Assembly (NCBI RefSeq): GCF_042434395.1
Contig: NZ_JBHLTP010000004.1
Span: forward strand, 124,001 to 188,000
DNA from: Pontibacillus salicampi
GTDB taxonomy: Bacteria; Bacillota; Bacilli; Bacillales; BH030062
Length of the DNA stretch: 64,000 nucleotides
Reading direction: 5' to 3'
Both the position numbers and the translations under genes were made by a program. Below, piece by piece: positions 17,067-24,896 of the stretch (position 1 is its first letter; every line of letters begins with the position of its first letter). A model generated the notes under the pieces. The model ran no database searches, was not told the origin of the DNA, and saw nothing but the letters and a program-made list of their open reading frames with translations.

Positions 17067-17195
17067 AATCTCGGTTATGAGGATTCCTGTTCTGAGCTTC
17101 CGCACTTAAAGAATATACATATAAATAATCAGAAAATTTAGGTAATATCACTATTTCCAGTTCTTTTTCGTTGGCATAGTCTATAAGAATATAGT

Positions 17196-17218
17196 AAGCT
17201 CAATTTATAATTGAGCTT
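17196..17218. promoter_or_regulatory. Perfect 10-bp dyad, possible operator
   Basis: AAGCTCAATT and AATTGAGCTT flank a 3-base centre, about 100 bases before the 17315 gene. There is no T-run, so it looks more like a protein-binding site than a terminator. Confidence 0.4.
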
Positions 17219-17314
17219 GTAATGTGGATTACAGTAATTTCTACACGTCATCTGTATGATAAAGGTATCATTAAAGAAACTACTTGCTATCTTTAATGAA
17301 GGAGGGTACAAAAG

Positions 17315-17545
17315 ATGACCGAAAAGGTGGATATTACCGACCAAGTGTATGGAAAGCTGAATGGAGAAGACTTACTTCTCTATTTTAAGCAGTTTCGTAT
17401 TGGGGAAGTTACTTTTGTAAACCAAAAGAAGGAATATGTCCTAGTACCTGGATATACCACAGAAAACCATCGCATATATAAAATCCAGCCAAAGGCGGAA
17501 CCAGTTACCCAATTTGTGGAGGGCTGTGACCTTGGATGGTGCTGA
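17315..17545 (+). CDS. Small YusG-like protein (DUF2553-type)
   Basis: A 76-residue soluble protein with no signal or membrane segment. It starts MTEKVDITDQVYGKLN and ends EGCDLGWC; this start pattern and the Gly-Trp-Cys end remind me of Bacillus YusG (DUF2553), function unknown. AAGGAGGGTACAAAAG is a strong ribosome site and a terminator follows directly, so the gene is very likely real. Family call from memory only. Confidence 0.65.
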   Translation: MTEKVDITDQVYGKLNGEDLLLYFKQFRIGEVTFVNQKKEYVLVPGYTTENHRIYKIQPKAEPVTQFVEGCDLGWC

Positions 17546-17553
17546 CACGATAT

Positions 17554-17617
17554 ATGGATTGAGCCCGATACAGTTTGGCCTCTGTCAAACGTCTGGGCGC
17601 AATCCATCCTTTTTTTC
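17554..17617 (+). terminator. Rho-independent terminator
   Basis: Stem ATGGATTGAGCCC / GGGCGCAATCCAT with a structured loop, followed by CCTTTTTTT, just after the 76-residue gene. Confidence 0.75.
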
Positions 17618-17684
17618 TCCCAGTCCCTTTCGCTTCCTAATGGGAGGAATAAAAAATAATAAATATGAACAAGGAGTCTTTGCA

Positions 17685-18242
17685 GTGAATACTCTACACC
17701 ACGGATTTTGGACGTATGTTGTACTAAGAAATCGAAAAGAAGCGGTTAAATACGCAATGGTCGGCAGTATTTTTCCTGATATCGTTTACTACATTATGTT
17801 TTTGTATATATTAATTTTTGGAGATATCCTAACAGCCGATGCAGTTAATACTATAGGATGGACAGGTGTAATCCATGATATGGCTCATGCATTATTTGCT
17901 CATCCTGTTGTGGAAGTGCTCCGTCAGGCTGGACATTCTATCGCTGTTTGGGCAATAGTCTATTGTTTCGTGGCGTATTATAAAGGGTGGAGGATAAATC
18001 GTTGGACAGGCTTCCTATATGGATGGCTTGGCCACATCGTCATTGATTTATTAACCCATGTAGAAGATGCGATACCACTCTTCTATCCATTTAGTGACCT
18101 TATTATACGAGGACCTATCTCGTATTGGAATCCCACCTATCACGGCGATGTTTTCTCTTTTATTAACGGTATTCTCATTATCGTGGCAATTATTTGGCTG
18201 ATTATACAAAAAGTGAACGCTCGTAGCAAGCGCTCACTCTAA
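17685..18242 (+). CDS. Membrane protein resembling DUF457/YdjM metal hydrolases
   Basis: About 185 residues with four or five hydrophobic segments. Conserved-looking polar residues sit at the membrane edges: NTLHHGFW near the start, SIFPDIVYY, HDMAHALFAH, and WLGHIVIDLLTHVEDAIPLFYPFSD. The His/Asp pattern resembles the membrane-bound, metal-dependent hydrolase group typified by YdjM, but no reaction is established. I start at GTG 17685 because AAGGAG lies 8 bases upstream; the longer frame to 17514 overlaps the previous gene and its terminator. Its 3' end overlaps the convergent YczE paralog by 9 bases. Confidence 0.65.
   Translation: MNTLHHGFWTYVVLRNRKEAVKYAMVGSIFPDIVYYIMFLYILIFGDILTADAVNTIGWTGVIHDMAHALFAHPVVEVLRQAGHSIAVWAIVYCFVAYYKGWRINRWTGFLYGWLGHIVIDLLTHVEDAIPLFYPFSDLIIRGPISYWNPTYHGDVFSFINGILIIVAIIWLIIQKVNARSKRSL
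18213..18237. terminator. Stem-loop across overlapping 3' ends
   Basis: GTGAACGC / GCGCTCAC arms lie within the last codons of the plus-strand gene and reach the final codon and stop of the minus-strand gene. No clear T-run follows on either strand, so termination strength is uncertain. Confidence 0.45.
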
Positions 18243-18920
18243 TACACTATCAGACCTTGTTTTGTTTGTATGGCCTAATCGTTCTATAAAATCTGATTTC
18301 TCAAAGAAGAATTGAATGATTGGGCCTAAGAATAAAGCAGTAATCAGAGTTCCCACTCCGACAACCTCCCAGCCGCCTAGTAAGAAGCCTAACAGCGCCA
18401 GACCGCCTTCAAAGAGGATTCGAACAAATCGTTTAGATTGGTTTGTTCTTTGGTTGACAACGACCATGAAGTGGTCCACTGGAATATGAGGAAATGGGGA
18501 GCGTAAATAAACAGCAATACCAAGTCCAAGTAAAAATACTCCTAGACTGAAAACACTCCACTGCGCCCAAATAAGTTCAAGCTTTTCTTCGCCTAAAATG
18601 GTATAAAGCCATACATTTAAGCTCAATCCCCGTAACAAAATCGGAAGAATAGATTCAAACCGAGGCCTTTTTCCTTCAATCTTGGCATTGATTAATACAA
18701 GGGCAATGAACCCTGCGATAAGAAAATACCCTACTTTAATGTTAAATCGTTCAGAAAGACCAAACGCTACTGTATCACCGGGAGCAACCCCGACTCCTGA
18801 TTTAAACAAAAGGGCAAGTCCCAGACTGGAAATGATAATTCCGAATAAATACAGCACAAACTGGAATTTCTTTCGTTTGTTACCTAAGTAATGATCATAT
18901 ATTTGTTGGATTTTTTGCAT
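18234..18920 (-). CDS. YczE/YitT-type integral membrane protein (copy 2)
   Basis: A 228-residue membrane protein of the same type as the gene at 4321-4959. Shared features are a GIIISSLGLALLFKSGVGVAP-like first span, a basic loop and FPHIPVDHFMV corresponding to TRAPVDELFL. I start at 18920 because AAAAAGGAG precedes that ATG by 7 bases; the frame extending to 18941 would overlap the ribosome site. No regulator lies nearby, unlike copy 1. Function unknown. Confidence 0.8.
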   Translation of the reverse strand: MQKIQQIYDHYLGNKRKKFQFVLYLFGIIISSLGLALLFKSGVGVAPGDTVAFGLSERFNIKVGYFLIAGFIALVLINAKIEGKRPRFESILPILLRGLSLNVWLYTILGEEKLELIWAQWSVFSLGVFLLGLGIAVYLRSPFPHIPVDHFMVVVNQRTNQSKRFVRILFEGGLALLGFLLGGWEVVGVGTLITALFLGPIIQFFFEKSDFIERLGHTNKTRSDSVLE

Positions 18921-19198
18921 GCTGTAACTCCTTTTTACCAAAACCTATTTTTATTACTTGTCTGGAAGGGTATAGGTAATAGTATATTGGATATCTGCTA
19001 GACAATCCTAAATACAGGATATAGAAAATTGTTAAAAAGATAAACCTAAATGCAACACTGACACATATTATAACCAATCATGCCACTATTTAGATAGAGG
19101 ATTTACAAAATTATTAAAAATAACAGGAATGCCCTTACATTTAGACGAAGTAGTATATAGGTATCCAATTATAGACAAATTTGGGAGGGGGAAAGTGC

Positions 19199-20188
19199 AT
19201 GGGACCAAGAAATATAGAACTTGTTGAAAAAGCGAAGCTATTTACTCAAGACAAGCTTTCCTTTTGTACGTATGTCTGTTTAACAGGTTCATCCGCGAGG
19301 GAGGAAGCAGATGAATTTAGTGACATTGACATTATTGGTTTCACGGGTCGAGAACAGTTTCTAGGAGAGCATGATTTATATTTCCAAGGGGATATCGTTC
19401 AAGTTGAAGTGAAATCCATATTGGAATTTCCGAACAAGTCACTCTTTTCCTACAATCCATGGCATTTTAAATACTTAACGGAATCCATTATATTAAAAGA
19501 TAACAATGGGGAGTTAAGTAAACTTCAGGGATGGGCAAAGTCCTATTATGCTTCTATACAAGGACAGCGTGACGTCATACACGATGTAGAGAACATAGTT
19601 AATGGAAGAAAGTATTATGCACAAGATCAATTAGAAAAGAGGGAGCTCTTTGAAGCAACTCATGCTGCAATGGGTGCATGGGCAGAAGCGGCGCTCTTAT
19701 ATCAATTTTTAAAGTATCACACCAATTCCTCTGACGCTGTCATTCCGAATATAGAGAATCTCGCAATTATGAATGAATTAAGAAGGTCTGTACCGTTTAC
19801 CGTACAGTCTCCTGTTGATATAGATCGCATTCGAGGTACATTGAGTGACCTGCGTGCTTATCTGCGAGACCATGGCTTTGAACATATACCTGGAATTTCA
19901 ACAATACAGGAAGACCTGGAAGCCCAAAAGACAGAACGATTGGTTCGTAAGGAACAGTGGTTTAATTTGCATTGGCATTGTTATAGCGAAGCATTTCTCA
20001 TCATTTTACGAGCTTCCCAGCAGGAGTCATTCACTGAATATTTTCAACAGCTGCCGTCATCTCTTCAACAGGGTCTGAATCGTCTCGGATTCATAACATT
20101 ATCTACTGAAGCCATACACACTTTGATACATGTAACAGATACACTGATGGAGCTATCCAGGGAAACTATAACTAGCGAACAAATTTAA
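19199..20188 (+). CDS. Nucleotidyltransferase-domain protein
   Basis: A 329-residue protein. Residues about 30-75 carry the nucleotidyltransferase core TGSSAREEADEFSDIDIIG (GS..D.D), followed by a mainly helical region to the end. This resembles antibiotic-adenylyltransferase-like or minimal nucleotidyltransferase proteins, but I recognise no specific family. Start at 19199 fits GGGAGGGGG 7 bases upstream. Followed by a strong terminator; monocistronic. Target (small molecule, RNA or protein) unknown. Confidence 0.7.
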   Translation: MGPRNIELVEKAKLFTQDKLSFCTYVCLTGSSAREEADEFSDIDIIGFTGREQFLGEHDLYFQGDIVQVEVKSILEFPNKSLFSYNPWHFKYLTESIILKDNNGELSKLQGWAKSYYASIQGQRDVIHDVENIVNGRKYYAQDQLEKRELFEATHAAMGAWAEAALLYQFLKYHTNSSDAVIPNIENLAIMNELRRSVPFTVQSPVDIDRIRGTLSDLRAYLRDHGFEHIPGISTIQEDLEAQKTERLVRKEQWFNLHWHCYSEAFLIILRASQQESFTEYFQQLPSSLQQGLNRLGFITLSTEAIHTLIHVTDTLMELSRETITSEQI

Positions 20189-20202
20189 TCATATATAAGT
20201 TT

Positions 20203-20239
20203 AAAATCCTGGCTGCAAATAGCATGCTAGGATTTTTTT
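20203..20239 (+). terminator. Rho-independent terminator
   Basis: AAAATCCTGGC / GCTAGGATTTTTTT hairpin after the nucleotidyltransferase gene. Confidence 0.85.
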
Positions 20240-20337
20240 CTGGGAATGTATCCTCCTCCCCTTATACCTGTTTGATGAAAGGAAGGTAGGGGAAGGGTAA
20301 GTAAGATGGAGTTTTTACTACAAAAAGGAGAAATCGA

Positions 20338-21843
20338 ATGAGACCATCCTACCAAATATTAATCCTATCTATATTAGTTACCAGCATATTTGTGCTTGTA
20401 ATCGTTCCGCTTAGCTTCGTTCTACAAATGGTATTCACAGCTATCTACACCATCTTTATCTTATTCGTGTCCTTTTATATTATTCTAGAAAGAAGATCCT
20501 CCACGAATACGATGCTTTGGGTGTTTTTTATTTGGTTTATCCCTGTATTCGGGTATCTCTTCTATATTTATTCTGGACAGCTTACGAGAAAAGGTATCCT
20601 ATTTAAGGAGAAGAAGGAAAAGGCAACTAAAGTTTTTGAAGAGGAGGAGCCGATTGATTACGCATCTGAGGATTTGCCGCTTCTACACCAGCAAAGGAAA
20701 ATATATAACTTGATACAATCATACGCAGATACTCCCTTGAGAATGAATAATGAAGTGAGTGTGCTTACTAATGGGCATGAGGCATTTCCGAGAATAAAAG
20801 AGGAGCTGAAGGAAGCCAAAAACTTTATTCACATGGAATACTATTTATTCAACTCTGATCAAACAGGGGAAAGTATTATGGACATCCTCGTAGCAAAAGC
20901 TCAGGAGGGAGTAACTGTACGATTACTGTATGATTCAGCAGGCAGTTTGAAGTTGAAGAATAAAGATATAAAACGTATGAAGCAGGCAGGGGTGGAAGTA
21001 CACGCCTTTCTTCCGATATGGAGTGGTTTCTTCACTCAAACCTTTAATTTCCGTAATCACCGCAAAATCATTGTCATAGATAATAGGATTGCCTTTGTAG
21101 GCGGCATGAACGTAGGCGATGAATATCGAGGTATTTCCAATGAGTTCCCTAACTGGCGTGACACTCATACAATTATAAAAGGAAAGGCAATTAAAGAATT
21201 ACACTTGATATTTCTTGTTGATTGGTGGTATATAACCAATCGATATTTGATAGATGAATATAGTTCAGCAGAGATGGCCATTCCAGATGGATGGAATACA
21301 CAGCTGCAGGTAGTACCAAGCGGCCCTCATAATGAACGCCAAATTATGAGGGATGTGTACACTATGCTTATTCATACTGCCGAGGAAAGTGTCCAAATAG
21401 CAACGCCCTATTTTGTTCCCTCCAGCGAAATTCACGCTGCCTTACGTATTGCTGCACAGCGCGGAGTGAAAGTGTCTATTATGGTACCTAAACGTTCGGA
21501 TAGCTGGCTAACTTATTATGCGAGTCATTCCTACTTTCCAGAGTTATTGCAAGACGGGATAAATATCTATTTATACGAACCAGGCTTTATGCACCATAAA
21601 ATTGTTCTCATTGATCAACATACAGCATCGGTGGGGACAGCTAATATGGACCTGCGAAGCTTTTATTTAAACTTTGAGGTCAATACCATTCTTTATGAAG
21701 GAGAGCCGGTGGAGAAGCTTGTTGCGAATTATGAAGAGGATTTACAGTTTTCCATGAAAGTTCAGCTGGAATCCTTTGAACGAAGATCCAACTATAAGAA
21801 AGTGAAGGAATCATTTGCACGTCTTTTTTCCCCGTTATTATAG
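20338..21843 (+). CDS. cls: Cardiolipin synthase
   Basis: This membrane enzyme condenses two phosphatidylglycerols into cardiolipin and glycerol. The 501-residue protein has two N-terminal spans (about 5-50, ending near WFIPVFGYLFYIYSG), then two phospholipase-D HKD motifs: HRKIIVIDNRIAFVGG at about 240 and HHKIVLIDQHTASVGT at about 418. Length and layout match bacterial ClsA-type enzymes. AAAGGAGAAATCG precedes the ATG. Monocistronic between two terminators. Bacillus species have several paralogs and I cannot say which this matches. Confidence 0.92.
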   Translation: MRPSYQILILSILVTSIFVLVIVPLSFVLQMVFTAIYTIFILFVSFYIILERRSSTNTMLWVFFIWFIPVFGYLFYIYSGQLTRKGILFKEKKEKATKVFEEEEPIDYASEDLPLLHQQRKIYNLIQSYADTPLRMNNEVSVLTNGHEAFPRIKEELKEAKNFIHMEYYLFNSDQTGESIMDILVAKAQEGVTVRLLYDSAGSLKLKNKDIKRMKQAGVEVHAFLPIWSGFFTQTFNFRNHRKIIVIDNRIAFVGGMNVGDEYRGISNEFPNWRDTHTIIKGKAIKELHLIFLVDWWYITNRYLIDEYSSAEMAIPDGWNTQLQVVPSGPHNERQIMRDVYTMLIHTAEESVQIATPYFVPSSEIHAALRIAAQRGVKVSIMVPKRSDSWLTYYASHSYFPELLQDGINIYLYEPGFMHHKIVLIDQHTASVGTANMDLRSFYLNFEVNTILYEGEPVEKLVANYEEDLQFSMKVQLESFERRSNYKKVKESFARLFSPLL

Positions 21844-21855
21844 GAAGAACAGTAT

Positions 21856-21892
21856 AGAATCCTGTCACATTTTAGGTGGCAGGATTCTTTAT
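21856..21892 (+). terminator. Rho-independent terminator
   Basis: AGAATCCTGTCAC / GGTGGCAGGATTCT stem followed by TTAT, after cls. Confidence 0.8.
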
Positions 21893-22000
21893 GCTATCTA
21901 ATAATAACAATACATGTTAAATTAGAACCATTAATTTACATATTAGAGAAAAATGCTCACCGATTTGATAGAATAGAAGATAAAGCAAGGGGCTGAAATA

Positions 22001-22534
22001 GTGGTTGAACTAGTTGCATTTACAGAAGAAGATATAGACACTCTTATCCAATGGATTCCTTCCGAACCGTTTTTATACCAATGGGGGGGACATTCCTTCA
22101 CTTATCCACTAACCTATGAGCAGCTAGAGCAGTATGTGGAAGGTGCCAACCAGGAAGGCGCTGTCAAATACATATATAAAGCTTTAGATTCTTCCACTGG
22201 GGATGTAATGGGGCATGTTTCCATTGCGAGAGTTGATTGGATTAATGAATCGGGCCGAATAGGCAGGGTATTAATTGGAGATAAACGATACTTAGGAAAA
22301 GGCTATGGTCAGGATATCGTAAAACAGGCAACAAGAATTGCTTTTGAAGAGCTAGGTTTACATCGGGTCAGCTTGGGCGTATTTAATTTCAATGTTTCCG
22401 CCAAGAAAGCTTATGAGAAGGTAGGCTTTGTTCAAGAAGGCACTTTAAGGGATGCGAGAAAGTTCGGTGAGGAATACTGGACGTTAATTGAAATGAGTAT
22501 GCTGCGCGAAGAATGGGAACAGGTATCAACATAA
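22001..22534 (+). CDS. GNAT N-acetyltransferase, RimJ/RimL-like
   Basis: A 177-residue GNAT enzyme. The acetyl-CoA-binding segment is IGDKRYLGKGYGQDIVKQ (about 92-108) and the C-terminal GVFNFNVSAKKAYEKVGF motif is typical of the Acetyltransf_3 group that acetylates protein N-termini or small amines. GTG start at 22001 with AAGGGG upstream. It overlaps nothing and is followed after 14 bases by a second GNAT, probably one transcript. Confidence 0.85.
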   Translation: MVELVAFTEEDIDTLIQWIPSEPFLYQWGGHSFTYPLTYEQLEQYVEGANQEGAVKYIYKALDSSTGDVMGHVSIARVDWINESGRIGRVLIGDKRYLGKGYGQDIVKQATRIAFEELGLHRVSLGVFNFNVSAKKAYEKVGFVQEGTLRDARKFGEEYWTLIEMSMLREEWEQVST

Positions 22535-22548
22535 AAGGAGCGACAAAC

Positions 22549-23070
22549 ATGATTATTTCCTATAAACCTCTAGTCATGTCAGAGGATACGCTGGATACTA
22601 TTGTGCCGATTTATTTACAAGCACACGATAAAGAAGATCAAGAGGTAAGGTCCCGTTTTAAAAAACATGCCAGCTATCCGGGTTATATTGGCATGGTAGC
22701 CGTCTGCGAAAGGGAAGTGGTGGGGTTTGCCTATGGATATACCTCATTAGCAGGACAGTTTTACAATGAGAGGCTGAAGATGCTAATGAAGGAGGAAGAA
22801 GTCAGTACTTGGATGGAGAACTGCTTCGAGTTTGTAGAATTAGCTGTTCATCCGTCATTCCAAGGCCATGGAATTGGTTCTACCTTAGAAAAGCGGTTGC
22901 TGGATGAATCAAGGCACCATACGTCTATTCTAACAACTGGTGCTGTTAACCAAAAAGCCAGAAAGCTCTATAGTCAGCTAGGCTGGGAGGAAGTAAGAGA
23001 AGGGTATATTATCCCAAATGGAGAAGAAATGGTTATCATGGCCAAACACATCAACCTTCCGATACAGTAG
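22549..23070 (+). CDS. GNAT N-acetyltransferase
   Basis: A 173-residue GNAT enzyme with motif A ELAVHPSFQGHGIGSTLEKRLL (about 97-118) and the C-terminal TTGAVNQKARKLYSQLGW. I start at 22549 because AAAGGAG lies 8 bases upstream; the longer frame to 22513 overlaps the preceding gene. Co-transcribed with the GNAT upstream. Acceptor unknown. Confidence 0.85.
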   Translation: MIISYKPLVMSEDTLDTIVPIYLQAHDKEDQEVRSRFKKHASYPGYIGMVAVCEREVVGFAYGYTSLAGQFYNERLKMLMKEEEVSTWMENCFEFVELAVHPSFQGHGIGSTLEKRLLDESRHHTSILTTGAVNQKARKLYSQLGWEEVREGYIIPNGEEMVIMAKHINLPIQ

Positions 23071-23243
23071 TAATCGATTGGGGTTCAACGAATGCAATGT
23101 CAGCTTATAGATAGAAAAGTTTATCAATGGTTTCTGGCATATTCAAACAAATGCAAGCAATGGTAGGTCTCCATTGACCATTTTACGTAGGAGCAGGTGC
23201 TCCTAAAGAAGCTCCCAATCCTATAAATGGAGAGGGGGCATTT

Positions 23244-23520
23244 TTTCGCCCGTGTGTATTGTGATATTGGTTCATCTCCTACTTTTCCGTAAGACTCGAA
23301 ATCCGGGGGCCCCTGCACCTCTATCATGAACAACTCTTTCTGGAATTCGCTCTCGGTCAAAGTGGCTGATTTTTTCTAGAAAGTCATAGTTCTCTACCGT
23401 AGTCGGACCTCTACTCCCTACCGTTCTAGTGTTCTGATTGTCTGTTACGGGATGCCGCTGCCGATTTGTCATACTTTCATTAATAGGACGGTCCTTATTC
23501 ACTTTCCATTTATCTTCCAT
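23244..23520 (-). pseudogene. Truncated, frameshifted catalase gene
   Basis: The minus-strand frame from 23520 encodes an unmistakable catalase N-terminus (DNQNTRTVGSRGPTTVENYD, then HFDRERIPERVVHDRGAGA), with a good ribosome site TAAGGAGGGATTGTT. Around 23305-23325 the homology shifts frame: the next catalase segment, FESYGKVGDEPISQYTRAK, continues in another reading frame and stops at about 23244. The remaining roughly 400 residues, including most haem-pocket residues, are absent. It is therefore a 5' remnant. The VGDEPISQYTRAK pattern suggests the KatX/KatE side of the family, from memory. Confidence 0.85.
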
Positions 23521-23678
23521 AACAATCCCTCCTTACTGGATACTCTGTGAATTATCCCCAGAAGAGGTTAGGATATTCAGAATAGAAATGGAGAAATATG
23601 AGTACAAGTTGTTGAAACATTTCAAAAAAGGGAATCGTACAATAAAGAAATAATATGGTATATAAAGGTGGTGAGCTT

Positions 23679-23918
23679 ATGTTTATTATATTGGGTATTG
23701 TCATTACTCTATGGGGGCTTGGCATTTTATACTCTGTTTTCTTTAAAATGAAAAAGAAGGATTATAGCAATAAGACAGATTCGTCGGAAGTGTTTGAGGA
23801 AATCGGCGCTATGTTCTACTTATTGAAGATTTTTCCATGGCCTGTTGTCAAAGCGGTAATCATAGTGATAGGTTTTTCGTTTGTTATATCTGGTATTATT
23901 ATTTTAATAGTCAGTTAG
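23679..23918 (+). CDS. Small two-span membrane protein
   Basis: A 79-residue protein with hydrophobic spans at about 1-22 and 55-78, separated by a charged loop (KMKKKDYSNKTDSSEVFEE). AAGGTGGTGAGCTT before the ATG at 23679 supports this start over the one at 23655. I recognise no family. Confidence 0.6.
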   Translation: MFIILGIVITLWGLGILYSVFFKMKKKDYSNKTDSSEVFEEIGAMFYLLKIFPWPVVKAVIIVIGFSFVISGIIILIVS

Positions 23919-23957
23919 AATAGCCCAATAAGTATTATAAAGCCTAGGAGGAGAAGG

Positions 23958-24191
23958 ATGGTAGCAAAAGGTATAGAATGGAACGACAATCATGCAGACA
24001 TCTTTCCTAAAAATAGTCAGGCGATGGTTCCTAATCGTAATGATTTAGCACAAATATGGGGGGGATGTAATGCCCTATCAACGGAACCAAACGCTTACAG
24101 GAATGAATATGGACGGAGGGGCTGGTTAATCGAAGGCATAATCCAGTCCCTTCCTTATGCCAATATCATGGCGCAGGAGTTCCTCATATAG
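23958..24191 (+). CDS. Hypothetical 77-residue protein
   Basis: A short soluble frame with an excellent ribosome site (AGGAGGAGAAGG) and a terminator 35 bases after its stop, so it looks like a genuine transcription unit. The sequence (GIEWNDNHADIFPKNSQ near the start, tryptophan-containing middle) matches nothing I know. No signal peptide or membrane span. Confidence 0.45.
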   Translation: MVAKGIEWNDNHADIFPKNSQAMVPNRNDLAQIWGGCNALSTEPNAYRNEYGRRGWLIEGIIQSLPYANIMAQEFLI

Positions 24192-24225
24192 TATCTACTA
24201 TACATAATGATCACACCTCAGAATG

Positions 24226-24258
24226 GCGTAATTCAGATATCTGATTTACGCTTTTTTT
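24226..24258 (+). terminator. Rho-independent terminator
   Basis: GCGTAAttCAGAT / ATCTGAtTTACGC stem followed by seven T. Confidence 0.85.
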
Positions 24259-24296
24259 GTTGTGCAGTTTGGAGAAAACAAAAAAATGACAAAAGG

Positions 24297-24325
24297 TGAA
24301 ACTTTTTAGTTGGATTTCTCTTCTA
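24297..24325 (+). promoter_or_regulatory. ECF-type promoter of the sigma operon
   Basis: TGAAAC (24297-24302) and CTTCTA (24320-24325) are 17 bases apart, one base off the TGAAAC / CGTCTA pattern of Bacillus ECF sigma factors. The placement before an ECF gene suggests autoregulation. Confidence 0.5.
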
Positions 24326-24356
24326 ACGAATGGAGTACAAACAAGGGGGAAAGAGG

Positions 24357-24896
24357 ATGAAGGTGACAAAGGAGGTAAGAAAAGCTCAGAAAGGGCAGGC
24401 AACTGCGTTTGAAAAGCTTATTCGAGAGCATCAGTTGATCATGTATCGAGTGGCGAAGACTAAGCTTTTTAAAGAGGAAGACTGTGCTGATGCTATACAA
24501 GAAGCAATACTTAAAGCGTTTCGTTCCATTGAATCGTTACGTGAACCTAAATATTTTAAAACATGGCTACTTCGTATTGTGATGAACGAATGCTATGCAA
24601 TCCTGAGAAAGAAGCAAAAGATAATCGATATAGATACATATCATGAGCCATACACGGAAGAGCAGGGATTTAAAGAAGTGGAAGTCAAAGATATGCTGGA
24701 ACAGCTATCACCAGAATATTCCGAAGTGTTGAAACTTTACTATCTGGACGATTTAACGATGAAGGATATAGCAATTATATTAGATGTCTCTGAGAACACC
24801 GTGAAAACAAGGGTGAGAAGGGCAAGACAACAAGCACATTCAATTATAAGTAAGGGAGAGGAGGATGCAGGATGGAACAGTGGGAAAAAATCTTAA
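24357..24896 (+). CDS. ECF RNA polymerase sigma factor
   Basis: A 179-residue extracytoplasmic-function sigma factor. Region 2 spans about 15-85 (AFEKLIREHQLIMYRVAKT, DAIQEAILKAFRSI) and region 4 about 110-170 with the helix-turn-helix LTMKDIAIILDVSENTVKTR. The ATG at 24357 follows AAGGGGGAAAGAGG; a longer frame to 24330 is unlikely. It overlaps the DUF4179 gene by 25 bases, the usual sigma/anti-sigma arrangement. An ECF-like promoter upstream suggests positive autoregulation. Inducing signal unknown. Confidence 0.9.
   Translation: MKVTKEVRKAQKGQATAFEKLIREHQLIMYRVAKTKLFKEEDCADAIQEAILKAFRSIESLREPKYFKTWLLRIVMNECYAILRKKQKIIDIDTYHEPYTEEQGFKEVEVKDMLEQLSPEYSEVLKLYYLDDLTMKDIAIILDVSENTVKTRVRRARQQAHSIISKGEEDAGWNSGKKS

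Noticed and set aside
17514..17684. N-terminal extension of the DUF457-like protein
   Set aside because: It overlaps the preceding gene and its terminator hairpin; GTG at 17685 has a proper ribosome site.
23438..23653. Plus-strand open frame opposite the catalase remnant
   Set aside because: It mirrors the catalase coding strand, where real homology is visible, and has no ribosome site.
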